The translations under genes and the position numbers were made by a program. A DNA stretch of 64,000 bases from Fragilariopsis cylindrus CCMP1102 (taxonomy: Eukaryota > Bacillariophyta > Bacillariophyceae > Bacillariales > Bacillariaceae), in contig FMBT01000366.1 in NCBI GenBank assembly GCA_900095095.1, positions 1 to 64,000 on the forward strand, written 5' to 3'. Below the pieces are notes generated by a model, which saw only the letters and a program-made list of their open reading frames with translations, was not told the origin of the DNA and did no database searches. This document shows, piece after piece, positions 12,954-24,189 of this stretch (position 1 is its first letter; each line of letters begins with the position of its first letter).

Positions 12954-13991
12954 AAAAAAGTTACGAAGAAGAAAAGAAAAAAACAGAATAAATTAATACA
13001 AATACAAGAAAAACTTCCTGTACATACACACCAAACTGCAGTGATACTATAAAGAAAAAGAAAAAAGATGCTGTGAAAAGTGCTATTGATATTTCCTGCA
13101 CACCAATGAATGAGGTTTTTTGTTCATGTACGTATGTTAATGTACGGGTGGAGCGTATGGTTCAAGAAATAACACAATCAAATACATGTTTTCATAAATC
13201 AATCAATAAAGTGTTAAGACGTTAGTTATACTATATTATTTTATATTTATTCTCTTATCATTCATTAAAAAACAACAGCATATATGCATAGTATTATTAC
13301 TGTAAACAGGCAAAACATGAGCCCGAAAGTTTATCACTATTATCTGATGCTTGTACTGCTGTGCGTCTATCTCCTCAACAGCAAAACAATTTGAGTGATG
13401 GTTTGTTTCAATCCGCATCGAATCGAATCGAATCCATATCGCTTCACAAGATTTTGCTTGTTTTCCTTCCTTCCTTTTCAGCTTCTGAAGCCATTTTTTT
13501 TTTCGACACGGCGAAAGGAAGGGACAACAGTTAGTAAATTAATAACTTCTTGAAATTGTATGTTAAGTTAGTACTGTATGCAATATGGCATTCACAGCTT
13601 TCAATCTTATAAGGATTTTTGTGTTACTTTGTTTGATGACATGATGCTGGCATGATGCTGACACGATGATGATGACCAGCAGCTGTCTCATCTTGTAAGA
13701 AGAAGAAAAAGAAGAAGAAGGAGAAATGTATTAACAGTAATTAAAGGAATTATTTTTAAATTTACCTTTAATTACATTACTCAACAACAACAGCAACAAC
13801 AGCAACAAAAACAAAAACAACAGCCAAACGTCTCTTCATCATCATCATCATCATCATATGCTTAATTTAAATCAATATTATTTAATTTAGACCCCAATCG
13901 TTCGAATACAAGTGAATACCTCATCGAAGGGCCAGGCAATACAGGATCTAGCAAAAAGTCGAATGAATCATAATATGCCATGAGCTGGACC

Positions 13992-14011
13992 ATTCAGCTC
14001 ATAAGCTGAAT
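13992..14011. repeat. Short perfect inverted repeat
   Basis: ATTCAGCTCATAAGCTGAAT has two 8 bp arms around a 4-base loop. No poly-U tract follows and no gene adjoins it, so its role is unknown. Confidence 0.4.
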
Positions 14012-14559
14012 GAATCATCTATCAGTCTATTGTAGAGTCTCCACTCACGTAGGATCACCTCCGCATCACATTCATTTATAAACCGAATGCTTACAGTATT
14101 TTCGCTAGAATATTTACAAATCTAACTGTCACTTTTTCAATACAGTAGAATTCAATAAAATAGGATTAGAAACAGGTTATTAAACGCGTGCACTTTCTGA
14201 CACATCCTAGATTGCTCTTTAAAGTAGAAGGGTTCCACAAAAGCGCATGCGGTTAAACCGGTTTCTAATATGACATTCAACGATCACTTTATCGGCATAA
14301 ATGGTTGAAATAACGTTTTTATCGCTAAGATGACGTTTTTTTAAAAGATATATTGTTTGTATGCTGTTTATTGGAAAACCATTCTTCTAATCATTTAATG
14401 ATAATTGCTTAGCTCCGTCACTCTTTGTCATGGTACGACGTATTTGTTTTCGTTTTGTCCCTGGGATTAAACTTATATAATTATTACTTAATACTATTGG
14501 CTTCAGCTTAAACTGCATTATTTAACGAATTTTCGCTCTGTTTTTGGGATTAGACATGT

Positions 14560-14790
14560 TTTGTAAATCGTTTTTTTTTTTAAAGCAGCAGCTATTCGAT
14601 TCCATTATTATAAGGGCTTACAGTACTGTTGCATCTATATATCAGTTTGTTCTTGTTCTAGCTAAGGATGTTTGCTATTCAGTCAGGATGCATACCTACG
14701 GGTATATCGTTTGAATTGTAATGTGGTAGTAGTAGTAGTAGTAGTAGAATTTGTTTTAATATATGTGTGTGATACGTATGTCCTACATTA
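14560..14790. repeat. Segmental duplication, 3' flank copy 1
   Basis: This block and 18780-19030 share, in the same order, a poly-T then AAGCAGCAG, TTCCATTATTAT, CAGTTTGTTC, GGATGCATACCTACG, a GTA microsatellite and TTTTAATATAT. Each block lies just past the stop codon of a minus-strand ShK gene, so the duplicated unit includes gene and 3' flank. Confidence 0.7.
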
Positions 14791-14874
14791 TTCTAAAAGT
14801 TAATCGAGTCCAGGGAAAGAAGTTGCAGGGGGGACGAACATAAAATAGATTGGGGGTTTTCAGTTAGTTCCGGT

Positions 14875-15756
14875 TCAAGAACTACTTCCGCTTCCAGAAC
14901 TACTTCCGCTTCCAGAACTACTTCCAGAACTACTTCCAGAACTACTTCCAGAACTGGTTCCGGATCCAGAACTAGTTCCAGTAGCAGATTGAGCAGGAGT
15001 AGGAGGTGTAGTAGGCGATTCAGTAGGCGATGCGGTAGGAGATGCGGTAGGAGATGCAGTAGGAGATGCAGTAGGAGATGCGGTAGGAGACGCAGTAGGC
15101 GTTGCGGTAGGTGGTTCAGTAGAACCACACTGTCCACACGATGCGGGGCAAACTTCGGATAAAACCATCGTTTTCTTATTCATTCCCTTCTTCTTCCTAT
15201 CCTTTATACCCCTAATCTTTGCCCTTTCATCACAAAATCCACCAGTCTTAATTTTTTCACACGTAGTTTTCCCCTTGATAAGTCCTTTATTACCCTTACC
15301 CTTAACCATAGCCTTGAATTTACCTTCCGTATCCTCACATGGCTCTGCCGTAGGTGATGCAGTGGGCGTTGCAGTGGGCGATGCAGTGGGCGTTGCAGTA
15401 GGTGATGGGGTAGGAGAAGCAGTAGTTGGACAGTTTCCACAGGATGCTTCACAATTTTTTTTCACCGTTTTATTGATTTCACAAAGGTTTCCTTCTTCAT
15501 CGATCCATTCGGAGCATGTTTTTTTGTCTCCCTTACTTTCAATACTGAATGTCTTGCTATTCTTCTTCTTGTCTTCGCACTTTTTATCCTTCAGAGCACG
15601 ACGTTCTTCGGCAGCGATGGAACTACCACTACTTTTGAGAGCACGACGTTCTTCGGCAGCGATGGAACTACTACCACGAATCATAGCTGCATCAGCATTA
15701 TTCGCGGTGATGGTGAAAACCACAGCAAGAATGAGTAAAAGTTGTTTCGAAAACAT
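14875..15756 (-). CDS. Secreted protein with two ShK-like Cys modules and PT-rich linkers (paralog 1)
   Basis: 293 residues, one exon. A signal peptide (MFSKQLLLILAVVFTITANNADA) is followed by a short duplicated AAEERRALK segment. The first Cys module has CEDKKKNSK, CSEWIDEEGNLC and KKNCEASCGNC. A PTASPTATP linker leads to a second module with CEDTEGKFK, GKTTCEKIK and VCPASCGQCG, then a longer PTASPTAS linker and a Gly/Ser tail. The C-x(n)-C-x-x-W-C-x(n)-C-x3-C-x2-C layout fits the ShK fold, a small disulfide module often linked to extracellular enzymes or adhesins. No catalytic domain is present. Closest relatives are the genes at 19201 and 22601. Wall or matrix placement is inferred. Confidence 0.8.
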   Translation of the reverse strand: MFSKQLLLILAVVFTITANNADAAMIRGSSSIAAEERRALKSSGSSIAAEERRALKDKKCEDKKKNSKTFSIESKGDKKTCSEWIDEEGNLCEINKTVKKNCEASCGNCPTTASPTPSPTATPTASPTATPTASPTAEPCEDTEGKFKAMVKGKGNKGLIKGKTTCEKIKTGGFCDERAKIRGIKDRKKKGMNKKTMVLSEVCPASCGQCGSTEPPTATPTASPTASPTASPTASPTASPTASPTESPTTPPTPAQSATGTSSGSGTSSGSSSGSSSGSSSGSGSSSGSGSSS

Positions 15757-15882
15757 TTTCTTTTTTGGTATGATGTTTTTCGTATTGAATGGTATGTTAG
15801 AGGAAAAAATAATTGTGAGTACAATGATGAATTGATAAAAAGTCGATGATAAAAAAAAAATACATCGATTAGACGACTACGC

Positions 15883-15926
15883 GACTACGTCTACGTCTAC
15901 GTCTACGTCTACGTCTACGTCTACGC
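15883..15926. repeat. TACGTC hexamer minisatellite
   Basis: About seven units of GTCTAC upstream of the first ShK paralog. A shorter degenerate version (acgtctacgtctatctagacg) occupies the same place upstream of the second paralog, at about 19890-19912. Confidence 0.7.
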
Positions 15927-15989
15927 ACACATAAGTTGGTGGTTGGGAATGATTGCGTTTGTGAAGTGGCCTACCACACTACTCAGCAC

Positions 15990-16205
15990 CGACGTAAATG
16001 TCGAACCATGCCAAGACTATCGGCGCTATTGTTTTATCAACGACGTAAATGGCGAACCATTTTTAAGACCAACGCTTTAAGTATAAGACCAACTCCAAGA
16101 CTATCAGCGCTATTCTTTCTCCCTTTCAATCGACGTAAATGTCGAACCATGCCAACAAGACTATCGGCGCTATTCTTTCATCATCGACGTAAATGGCGAA
16201 CCATG
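15990..16205. promoter_or_regulatory. Tandem upstream elements shared by ShK paralogs, copy 1
   Basis: The element CGACGTAAATGKCGAACC occurs four times, at 15990, 16041, 16131 and 16185. Between copies lie AAGACTATCGGCGCTATT spacers and an AAGACCAACGCTTTA segment. The array is 230-450 bp upstream of the ShK start at 15756, and related elements sit at a similar distance from the paralog start at 19782. Conserved element, order and distance suggest a cis-regulatory array; this is inference. Confidence 0.45.
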
Positions 16206-17487
16206 TAAGACCAACGCTTTATCATTGTAACATATGCTTGGCATGGTTCTTTCCTCTGTCATTAAAAACATTAATTTGTGCTTAATATTAATCCTTCGAC
16301 TAATTAGATAATTTCACACATCACAACACACTTCTTCTTTAACTCCAAAATCTATTATTCTGTTATATTATAATTACATAGAGGGATTATTATTTGTATA
16401 TTGACAGGGTGGTGGTAATTCGGCGATAAATAATATAATGAGCTGGTAGCGCGAAATACGTAGGAAAGAGAAGATTTGGTAGAGAAGATTTGAAAAAGAA
16501 AAAATTGCAGTGGTGCCTGTTTGAAAATTAATTTTTTATCAAGCGCGAAAAATAATGTCCCCCCCTCCGCCCAGCTCTATTTATGTCAGCCAATCAGCTA
16601 GCATTAACCGGAGAAATCATGTTGTTCTTTGTCGTTCGGCATTTTTTGTAAAGATTTGATTCATTCGTTACAAAATGGTCATGCTTGCTTACAAATCAAT
16701 GTGGCCGGCATTACTCTCCTCTTTAAATTTCAAAATTCTTGCTTTATCGGTTACAATCAATCCTTCACAACGTACTTTACTTGCACAGCATATTATATCA
16801 AACGAAGAAGCAGCTCTACAGTAGTGCCTACCACCATGTAAGTTAGAAGCGACACAGTACTGTACGACTTAAATCGATCTCAGCAGAGCATCTCCACTAT
16901 CTCTCATAAGAACACACACACACACACACACAGGCAGACTACCCGGTAGTAACGTAGTATTTATTGGACAAGAAAAAGAAAGAAGATATATAAATAAATA
17001 AACTACCTTTTTTGTTTGTTAAGAACTTATTGATAAGATAATAAAAAACAGTACAAGAAATAAACTAATACAATCGTGCAGTATTAAACTAACTAAATGC
17101 TGAAAGGTCTATGAATATGAACTAATTAAAAAGAGTGAGCCTGTGTGGTTCTTATTCTAGGCCTCCTACAAGTCTCCTTACACTCACTTACACCTTATAT
17201 CTACTACTAATTCCATTATCAATCATACGGTATGTATCAAATAATGAGCTCCACTCGCTAATTCTATACTGGTTACTGACAGACCTCATCCTTATTATTC
17301 TTTATCGATATCGTATTGAATCTCTAGTGACGTCACTCATTCTAATTTTTCCAGTCGATTATTTTTGAATTCTGACTTTTACTAGATATTCATTTAAGAA
17401 TTGCGTTGCCGTTTTACGAACCGCAATTTTGTTACGTAGATGACGTGATAATGCCGATGGAATGGCCATGTCAACAATTTAGGATAC
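16206..17487. other. Intergenic region
   Basis: About 1.3 kb with no supported gene. It includes a C-rich stretch near 16558, a CA microsatellite (16913-16931) and several short unsupported ORFs. Confidence 0.4.
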
Positions 17488-17745
17488 GTGGCAGGTTTCA
17501 TGTCCTTCCCTGTATGTGGGACTTTCCAAATTGGCAAGCTGATGTTGTTTTACAATCTGCATTTCGGGAATCCAACCCAGCAGCAGTTTTACGAGAATAA
17601 GCTAGGGTACTTGTCTTTCATTCAAGACGTTCGTGTACAACATCCGAATGCATCAATTGCATGTATTGGACCCCTTCAATATTCATGTCACGAAAAAATT
17701 ATACCCAACTTAATAATCAGCATATCCGATTGTCTGTGGCAATAG
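17488..17745 (+). CDS. Possible small CDS or gene fragment, unknown
   Basis: 85 codons with mixed, globular-looking composition (FPVCGTFQIGKLMLFYNLHF, KLGYLSFIQDVRVQHPN, CIGPLQYSC), unlike the low-complexity shadow frames elsewhere. I recognise no family and see neither a clear promoter nor an intron. It could be a fragment of a larger decayed gene, or chance. Confidence 0.25.
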   Translation: MAGFMSFPVCGTFQIGKLMLFYNLHFGNPTQQQFYENKLGYLSFIQDVRVQHPNASIACIGPLQYSCHEKIIPNLIISISDCLWQ

Positions 17746-19200
17746 CAAATTTTGCTACGCGATTGCTCGAAATAATCTCATCGGTTGTGAAACCGACGAA
17801 AGAGGAGGAGGAGAATCTTACTATAAGGAGATAGGATCACGATAGTTTTTCGATGCGGTATTATTGTTGGAGTACTGTAGTTCATAATCTACGAGGATGA
17901 AGTTAGAGGGTTAACTTTAGGATCTCTTGTCTTGGTTTTGTACTGCTGCATACTTGTCCAAAACTACAAGAATGCTAGATAAACAAAATTATTACTATAG
18001 GTATATTATTGCATCAAGGATGACATAACTCCAGATAGCTAACAATGATGATACTCATTAATAAGTGTAGCAGCTATAATAGCTCGTCACCTGTAGGATC
18101 TATATTATTGTCATCATCACAGCTGCTGCTGCTGCTGCTGCTGTCGCCGCTATTAGTAGCAATAGATATACCCCATGATTCATGGTTACATCCGTAAACC
18201 TCTACATATAGCAGCACAGGTATACAATAGAAAGGATCTTAGTTTTGTTCCTACTGCTAAACTAATTGCCATCGTTAGTTTCTTCTTCATCATCCTCGTA
18301 TTCTTCCTCGTATTCTTCCTCATCATAATCATCATTATCATCATCATCGAAATCGGATTGCTTAATAATTTGCCTTGTTTTACCGTTGTTGTTATTATAA
18401 TACTATAAAAAATGTGCATCTATGTTCTTTAATGATATTCTGTTGTTAAATGATAGAACTGCACATCCTGTACACTTTCTCTTAACATTGTATATTATAT
18501 GATCCAGCTTATTGGATATCTATAAAAGTAATTAATCAACGACCAGCACTATCACCAAAAGTACTTGTATTCACATAAAATTTATTCAGTGGTATCTTAT
18601 ATATGGATTATATATTCACCACCACCATATTGTTGTATACAATTATTTAAATGGTCTTTCTCTTTCTCTTTGTTATTATTACTATCATTATTATCATTTT
18701 TATTATTCATTAGATCATTAGCAATCGCAATATGACTATTTGTTGGAAGTTCTCTCTAAAGAATAGATAACATATTCTGCAAATCGTTTTTTTTTAAGCA
18801 GCAGTTATATTCGGCTCGCTTCCATTATTATGAGGGGCTTCTTCAGCAGTAGCATTATAGAAGCAAATGTTGAAAGAGATATCTCAGTTTGTTCTAGCTA
18901 CTAAGAATGTTTGCTACAGTATTCATTCAGGATGCATACCTACGTGTATATCGTTTGTATTGTGGTAGTAGTAGTAGTAGTAGAATTTGTTTTAATATAT
19001 ATGTGTGTGATACGTATGTCCTATATTATTTTATTACTGGTATTTATTTATACTATTTACAGTACTGTGCTGTATATCATTTTGTTTATTTTTTGGTTGA
19101 CTTTCTTCTACCCCCTTTCTGATACTGTTTCTAATCTACACGCTGATCCAGATGCTGATAATAGGAAGGAGGAACATAAAATAGATTGGTTTTTTTTTAA
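17746..19200. other. Intergenic region
   Basis: No supported gene. It contains a CTG triplet run (18121-18143), ATC/CTC-rich triplet tracts (18280-18350) and the second copy of the duplicated 3' flank (18780-19030). Confidence 0.4.
18780..19030. repeat. Segmental duplication, 3' flank copy 2
   Basis: Partner of the block at 14560-14790, direct orientation. Similarity includes poly-T AAGCAGCAG, TTCCATTATTATGAG, CAGTTTGTTCTAGCTA, AGGATGCATACCTACG and the GTA microsatellite. Small insertions separate the copies. Confidence 0.7.
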
Positions 19201-19782
19201 CTAGTTCAAGGTTACAGTACTAAAGGTTCCAGTACTACTTCCGCCTTCGGTTCCAGTACTACTTCCGGAATCAGAATCACCTCCGGTTCCAGTACTAGAT
19301 GAAGCAGAAGATGGCGGAATAGTAGGAGCAGCGGTGGTAGGAGAAAAGGTAGGAGAAGAGGTAGGCGATGCAGTAGGAGAATCGGTAGGAGATGCAGTAG
19401 GAGAAGCAGTAGGTGGACACTTTCCACATGATCTGGGGCAAAGTTCGACTAATTCTGCACACGTAGTTTTACCCTGAACCTTGAATTTCCCTTCCTTATT
19501 CCCTTCCTTATCCTCACATGTCGCATCCGTTGGAGATTCAGTAGGTGATGCAGTACACTTTCCACAGGATAGTTTACAATTTTTTTTCACTTTTTTACTG
19601 TTTTTACAGAGAAGTCCTTCTTCACCGATCCATTCGGAGCATGTTTGTTTACGAGTATCAGTCTTTTTTTCAATTTTGAATTCCTTATTCCCCTTCTTGT
19701 CTTCGCACTTTTTAGCATCAGCATTATTCGCGGTGATGGTGAAAATCACAGCAAGAATGAGTAAAAGTTGTTTCGAAAGCAT
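19201..19782 (-). CDS. Secreted protein with two ShK-like Cys modules (paralog 2)
   Basis: 193 residues starting at MLSKQLLLILAVIF (ATG at 19782). I chose this Met because it begins a signal peptide nearly identical to paralog 1; the in-frame upstream codons lie in the duplicated 5' flank. Two Cys modules: CEDKKGNKEFK ... TCSEWIGEEGLLC ... NCKLSCGKC, then CEDKEGNKEGKF ... TTCAELVELCPRSCGKC. The second module is much shorter than in paralog 1, with the basic FCDERAKIR... stretch missing. A PTASPTDSP linker and a Ser/Gly/Thr tail follow. Confidence 0.8.
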   Translation of the reverse strand: MLSKQLLLILAVIFTITANNADAKKCEDKKGNKEFKIEKKTDTRKQTCSEWIGEEGLLCKNSKKVKKNCKLSCGKCTASPTESPTDATCEDKEGNKEGKFKVQGKTTCAELVELCPRSCGKCPPTASPTASPTDSPTASPTSSPTFSPTTAAPTIPPSSASSSTGTGGDSDSGSSTGTEGGSSTGTFSTVTLN

Positions 19783-19984
19783 CTTTGTTTTGGGTATGTT
19801 GTTTTTATTTAGTATTTGAGTGGAAAAAAATAATTGTGAGTACAATGCTGAATTGATAACAATCGATTATAAAAAAATTCATCGGTTATTACGTCTACGT
19901 CTATCTAGACGTACTGTAGAGGTATTTGTCTGGTTGGTAAGGATTGCTTACCGCATTACTCAGAATATAAAAGACCCCCCCCGC

Positions 19985-20101
19985 CAAGACTATCCATTTC
20001 ATCTTTCGACGTAAACGCGAACCCTGTAAGAACTAACGCTTTATGTATTTAAATGTTAGTGTTCAGTCCGTTGAATTTTATTGGCGTCAACGCGAACCAT
20101 G
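19985..20101. promoter_or_regulatory. Upstream elements shared by ShK paralogs, copy 2
   Basis: CGACGTAAACGCGAACCC at 20007 and GCGTCAACGCGAACCATG at 20084 are degenerate versions of the element array upstream of paralog 1. CCAAGACTATC precedes the first and AACTAACGCTTTATG follows it, the same order as at 16141-16220. They lie 200-320 bp upstream of the start at 19782. Confidence 0.4.
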
Positions 20102-22180
20102 AGGGTCATTCGGCTGGTGGATATATATATAATATTATAATATTATGGTACTATTGTTCTATCTTTATTTTACGAATTGCGTTACGTACTAACGTTACTG
20201 TGATTTACATAATTATGGTGTTGTCAGGTGATCTGGAACATGCAGTCATCAAGTTTTATTATATATATTATATATTAGCGAACTTCTTCGAGAATTTCTG
20301 CAGCCATTACTGTGCCCGTAACTTATTACTAAAGAATCAAGTTCTATTGGATTTTACATAGGGTATGAAATAAAGAAGTATATAAAAAGGTATCAACCCA
20401 AAACACTAAATACCTTACACTAAAGAGCTTAAACAAAGTATTTAATTGTCAACAACTGATATCAATTTGCGAAGGAAAGCGGGACTAAACCTCAAGTTGA
20501 ACGCTATGAAATATAATAAAATAATACAGCCCAATATTTTACTTGAATTCTGTGCATTACTGTAGGGTTCTATTTTTTGCGTTACGTACTACAGTACTGT
20601 GATTAAAATAGTGTGATAGTGGAACAGGAACATGCAGTTATCAAGTTATATATGACCGTTCGGCTATATAATAATATATCGTCTAGTGGAGGTACTTAAG
20701 CTCTTTAAGTAACTTGACTAGATGCGCAAAGTAGTGCTATCGAATCTGTGGTTAGAGGGCATTTTACTAGTGCTGATAGATTCTACCCTATGACTGTAAG
20801 TAGTTGAATCTTCGGTCATGCCTATGTCCTTGTTCTTTTTTGGACTAGAATTGGGCCCAGATTTCGATCTTGGGGAGTCGCACATCAACGCGGGCCCTTG
20901 CAAGTCTGCTACTGCATGCAGTTTGGATCAAATAAATAATACAATCAGCATGGACGTAAAGCTCGAATGATGGACATTTAATCTTGCCATGATTGAAATA
21001 ATGCGAATTACGGATAAAAAGAATTTACAGTGTCATGCTCATGTTTATCATCTATAATTACTTACTAGTACAGTAGATTTTTTTTAATGTTGGTCAGCGC
21101 AAAGTGTATGTTGCAGCTCAAGCAGACAGTATAATGAACCAAATAATAATACTCATGAACATGTACATCATAAATACATCATAGAACCAACAATCCATGA
21201 CATTGAAAAAGTTCCTACATACTCAATTCTATTCCAGATATATTACTTATTTCTCTCCTTCTATATATAACTTTCTTTTTCTTTATGGTTGTTTATTTTT
21301 ATTCTATAGAATATGAAACAAACCGAGTTTTAGAGGAAACAGCACGGCAAGTACTTCAAAATGCAAGTGACTATGAATTTGGTCTTTGTACATGCAGCTA
21401 CTGTAAAGTTTACAATATTATACATAGTGGACAGTAGGTATTAGTACATCTCAAAAGGTAAGAAAAAAGACAATACAACCGTACGAAAGGAAAGGTAAAA
21501 AAAAAGAGAATATATGTAGTCCAGCCATTCTATAGACATATGTAAATATATAGCTGTTGGTAGCTATCACAAACGGCTTTTTGGAACGAGGTATTACTGT
21601 AGAACACCACTAATATATACAAGTGAAACTCTTTCTCTTTTCATTATTTTTCATGGTTGAATTATCATCGTATTGTCTTTCTTCCTCCTAATACTGCTGA
21701 ACTCACTTGATTTATTACTATAGCCTACATTGTATCTTATTATTAGTTTTGGTTATTGCCAGCTTTTTACCGTTTTTGCTGATGTCTTCTCCACCATGCA
21801 CTGATACTAATGAATCATATATACAAACTTTTTCATTTCTGTACCATTGCCTTCACTATTGGCCTTGGCAGCTATTGATTTAATTGGTAATGTCATTTTG
21901 ATTATGATTAATTTGGAACTAAGAAGTAACAACGGCCAACGAAGATAGTGCATCTACACTACTACACGTAGCGCATAAAAAGAAGAAGAAAATTATATGG
22001 TGAGCAAAAACGGCATGTTCAGTCGTGCGCGCCTGTGTTGCGAGAAATTTCTTTTATGTGCTATCGAAATAGTCGAACCTATTGTGTTGAATCAATCATC
22101 CTCAACCCTGTACAGTACTGGATAAATAATTATTAGTCGAGCCTGTCGACAAATTGACATCAAGAAGGACCTAAGGCATC
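20102..22180. other. Intergenic region
   Basis: About 2.1 kb with no gene I can support. It has AT dinucleotide tracts and a second, diverged stretch (20570-20670) repeating parts of 20175-20245 (GTTACGTACT, GGAACATGCAGT, ATCAAGTT), so another local duplication is present. Confidence 0.4.
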
Positions 22181-22544
22181 GCGTAAATGAAACGAATTGA
22201 GAAATAAGACAGAATATGACCGTTAGATAATGAAGGCACGGTATTACTTCTACAGTAGAGTGATACAGATAACTTTTTAAATCATTTCTCCTTTTTTAAT
22301 TGTATAATTATTATTGAATAGTATTTAAGCGTATATCATGCATTTAGAATTTGGTACTGTCGCGTAAATGAAACGAATTGAGAAATAAGACAAAATATGA
22401 CGGGTAGATAATGAAGGCACGGTATTACTTCTACAATAGAGTGATACAAATAACTTTTTAAAGCATTTCTCCTTTTTTTATTATATAATTATTATTGAAT
22501 AGTATTTAAGCGTATATTCCATGCATTTAGAATTTGGTACTGTC
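22181..22544. repeat. Direct tandem duplication, 181 bp period
   Basis: Two adjacent copies start with GCGTAAATGAAACGAATTG at 22181 and 22362 and end with TTTGGTACTGTC. Differences are few substitutions and small indels, so the duplication is fairly recent. The array ends about 55 bp from the stop codon of the third ShK paralog and may cover its 3' region. Confidence 0.85.
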
Positions 22545-22600
22545 CTACGACGACGATAGACGATCCGAAGGATGATGACGAATCCGAGTAATTCATCAGA

Positions 22601-23350
22601 TTAATCGAATGATGAATTGAGAGTTGTAGGTTCTCCAGTTGGACTTCCATCTGCCTCATCAGACGAATGATTTGATGAATTGATAGTTGTAGGTTCTCCA
22701 GTTGGACTTCCATCTGCCTCATCAGACGATGATGATGAAGAATTGAGAGTTGTAGGTTCTCCAGTTGGACTTCCATCTGCCTCATCAGACGATGATGATG
22801 AAGAATTGATAGTTGTAGGTTCTCCAGTTGGATTGCCATCTGCCTCATCAGACGATGATGATGAAGAATTGATAACTGTAGGTTCTCCAGTTGGATTGCC
22901 AGTTGGCTCTAACGTAGGAGATTTAGTAGGAGATTTAGTAGGAGGTTTGGTCGGAGATTTAGTCGGAGATTTAGTAGGAGATTCTGTAGGAGATTTTGTA
23001 GGAGATCTTGTAGGAGATCTTGTAGGAGATTTAGTTGCTGCTGCAACAGATGCGGTAGAACACGTATCACAAGATTTTTTGCATACATCCGACACTGTTT
23101 TCTTACTGCCCTTAAGTGTATCACCACAGAAACCTTTTCCTGCCCATTTGCCACATTTCCATTTCTTGGTATTATTCTTGATCTTGAATTTACCATTTTT
23201 TTTGTTCTGACATTTTTTTTTCTTAAGAAGGCGTTCTTCTTTGTCGTTACTACCATCGTTCTTGATGATGAGAGTTCCCCGAATGGTGGCTGCGTCAGTG
23301 GTGATGACAATTGCGACAGCAAGAATGAGAAAAAGTTGTTTTGAAAGCAT
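22601..23350 (-). CDS. Secreted protein with one ShK-like module, SPTK linker and 21-residue repeats (paralog 3)
   Basis: 249 residues from MLSKQLFLILAVAIVIT (ATG at 23350). The signal peptide and following ATIRG match paralog 1. One Cys module: KKKKCQNKKNGKFK, KCGKWAGKGFC, VCKKSCDTC. A linker of PTKSPTRSP units leads to five tandem copies of a 21-residue unit (SPTGEPTTINSSSSSSDEAD), visible in the DNA as a 63 bp period between about 22601 and 22890. The last copy is cut short as NSSFD. The acidic, Ser-rich tail could be heavily phosphorylated; that is inference. Confidence 0.8.
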   Translation of the reverse strand: MLSKQLFLILAVAIVITTDAATIRGTLIIKNDGSNDKEERLLKKKKCQNKKNGKFKIKNNTKKWKCGKWAGKGFCGDTLKGSKKTVSDVCKKSCDTCSTASVAAATKSPTRSPTRSPTKSPTESPTKSPTKSPTKPPTKSPTKSPTLEPTGNPTGEPTVINSSSSSSDEADGNPTGEPTTINSSSSSSDEADGSPTGEPTTLNSSSSSSDEADGSPTGEPTTINSSNHSSDEADGSPTGEPTTLNSSFD

Positions 23351-23627
23351 TTTGGTGTTGGTTTTGTGGTGGGATGTTTTTGCTTTGTTTTTGTTTTGGA
23401 ATTCTTTTGAAGTCGAGAGGAAATTGAAATTATGAGAATGAAAGTGAAAGGAAACAAAAGGATTGATTCTGATCGATTCGGATTCGATAGAAAATATCAG
23501 ATGAAAAATGTGGGCAACAACACATCTTGATACCGAGCGAAAGGTTGGAGAAATAATTGTACCGAAATGTCTGATATTCGGTCGGATTATTAGCACTCGT
23601 ACCACGTACCATGCCCACTGTGTACCA

Positions 23628-23645
23628 CCGAATGTTAGCATTCGG
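23628..23645. repeat. Perfect hairpin upstream of ShK paralog 3
   Basis: CCGAATGTTAGCATTCGG has 7 bp arms and a 4-base loop, about 280 bp upstream of the start at 23350. It could be an operator-like site; nothing else supports a role. Confidence 0.35.
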
Positions 23646-23714
23646 TTTCGCGATTTATATCATATCGTCAGGTTAGCGATTGAACTCGTCATCGTCGACG
23701 ATCATCTACAGTAA

Positions 23715-23915
23715 TACAAAATGGAGTATCATCGTATCATTCATCGGCGGAATTTTAGTACTCGTGCAATTTTTGTTAAGAGCCCAAACTCTTCGCCCAT
23801 CTTCTAATACAAAATGCAGTACAGTGGTATCATCGTATGATCCATCGTGAACGTAAATAAATCAATTTATCGGCGGAATTTTATTACTCGTACAACTTTT
23901 GTTAAGGGCCCACAT
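23715..23915. repeat. Diverged direct repeat upstream of ShK paralog 3
   Basis: Two units begin with ATACAAAATG (about 23715 and 23808), share ATCATCGTAT, then CGGCGGAATTTTA, TACTCGT and TTTTGTTAAG. All three ShK paralogs therefore have tandem repeats within 600 bp upstream, though this array differs in sequence from the CGACGTAAAT arrays. Confidence 0.6.
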
Positions 23916-24189
23916 TTTCAAAATGAAGTGTGCGCCCTTCTTCGATATTGCCCTTTTGGGCCAAGGGCATATTTTGGCAACAATGTTTCGCTGCGCGAAG
24001 AACATTCGTCAACGTTTAAAATAATAGATGTACCGAATTAGTTGAACAGACTGACTCTCATTTTTTGAAAAGGATTAAGTAAACGAATATGACGAAGTTG
24101 AGGGACTTATGCCGATCGATGCGTTTGAGTATAGCAAATTTATTAGAGCGCAGCTACCGGACTGTAAGCATAAATGTCAATCATGTATG

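Larger units (their letters stand above)
12954..14874. other. Intergenic region
   Basis: About 1.9 kb without a supported gene. It has CAACAG/CATCAT trinucleotide runs (13790-13855), a perfect 8 bp hairpin (13992-14011) and, from about 14560, the start of the segmental duplication shared with 18780-19030. Confidence 0.4.

Noticed and set aside
18121-18143. CTG triplet run as possible poly-Gln/poly-Leu coding exon
   Set aside because: No flanking open frame with coding character; treated as microsatellite.
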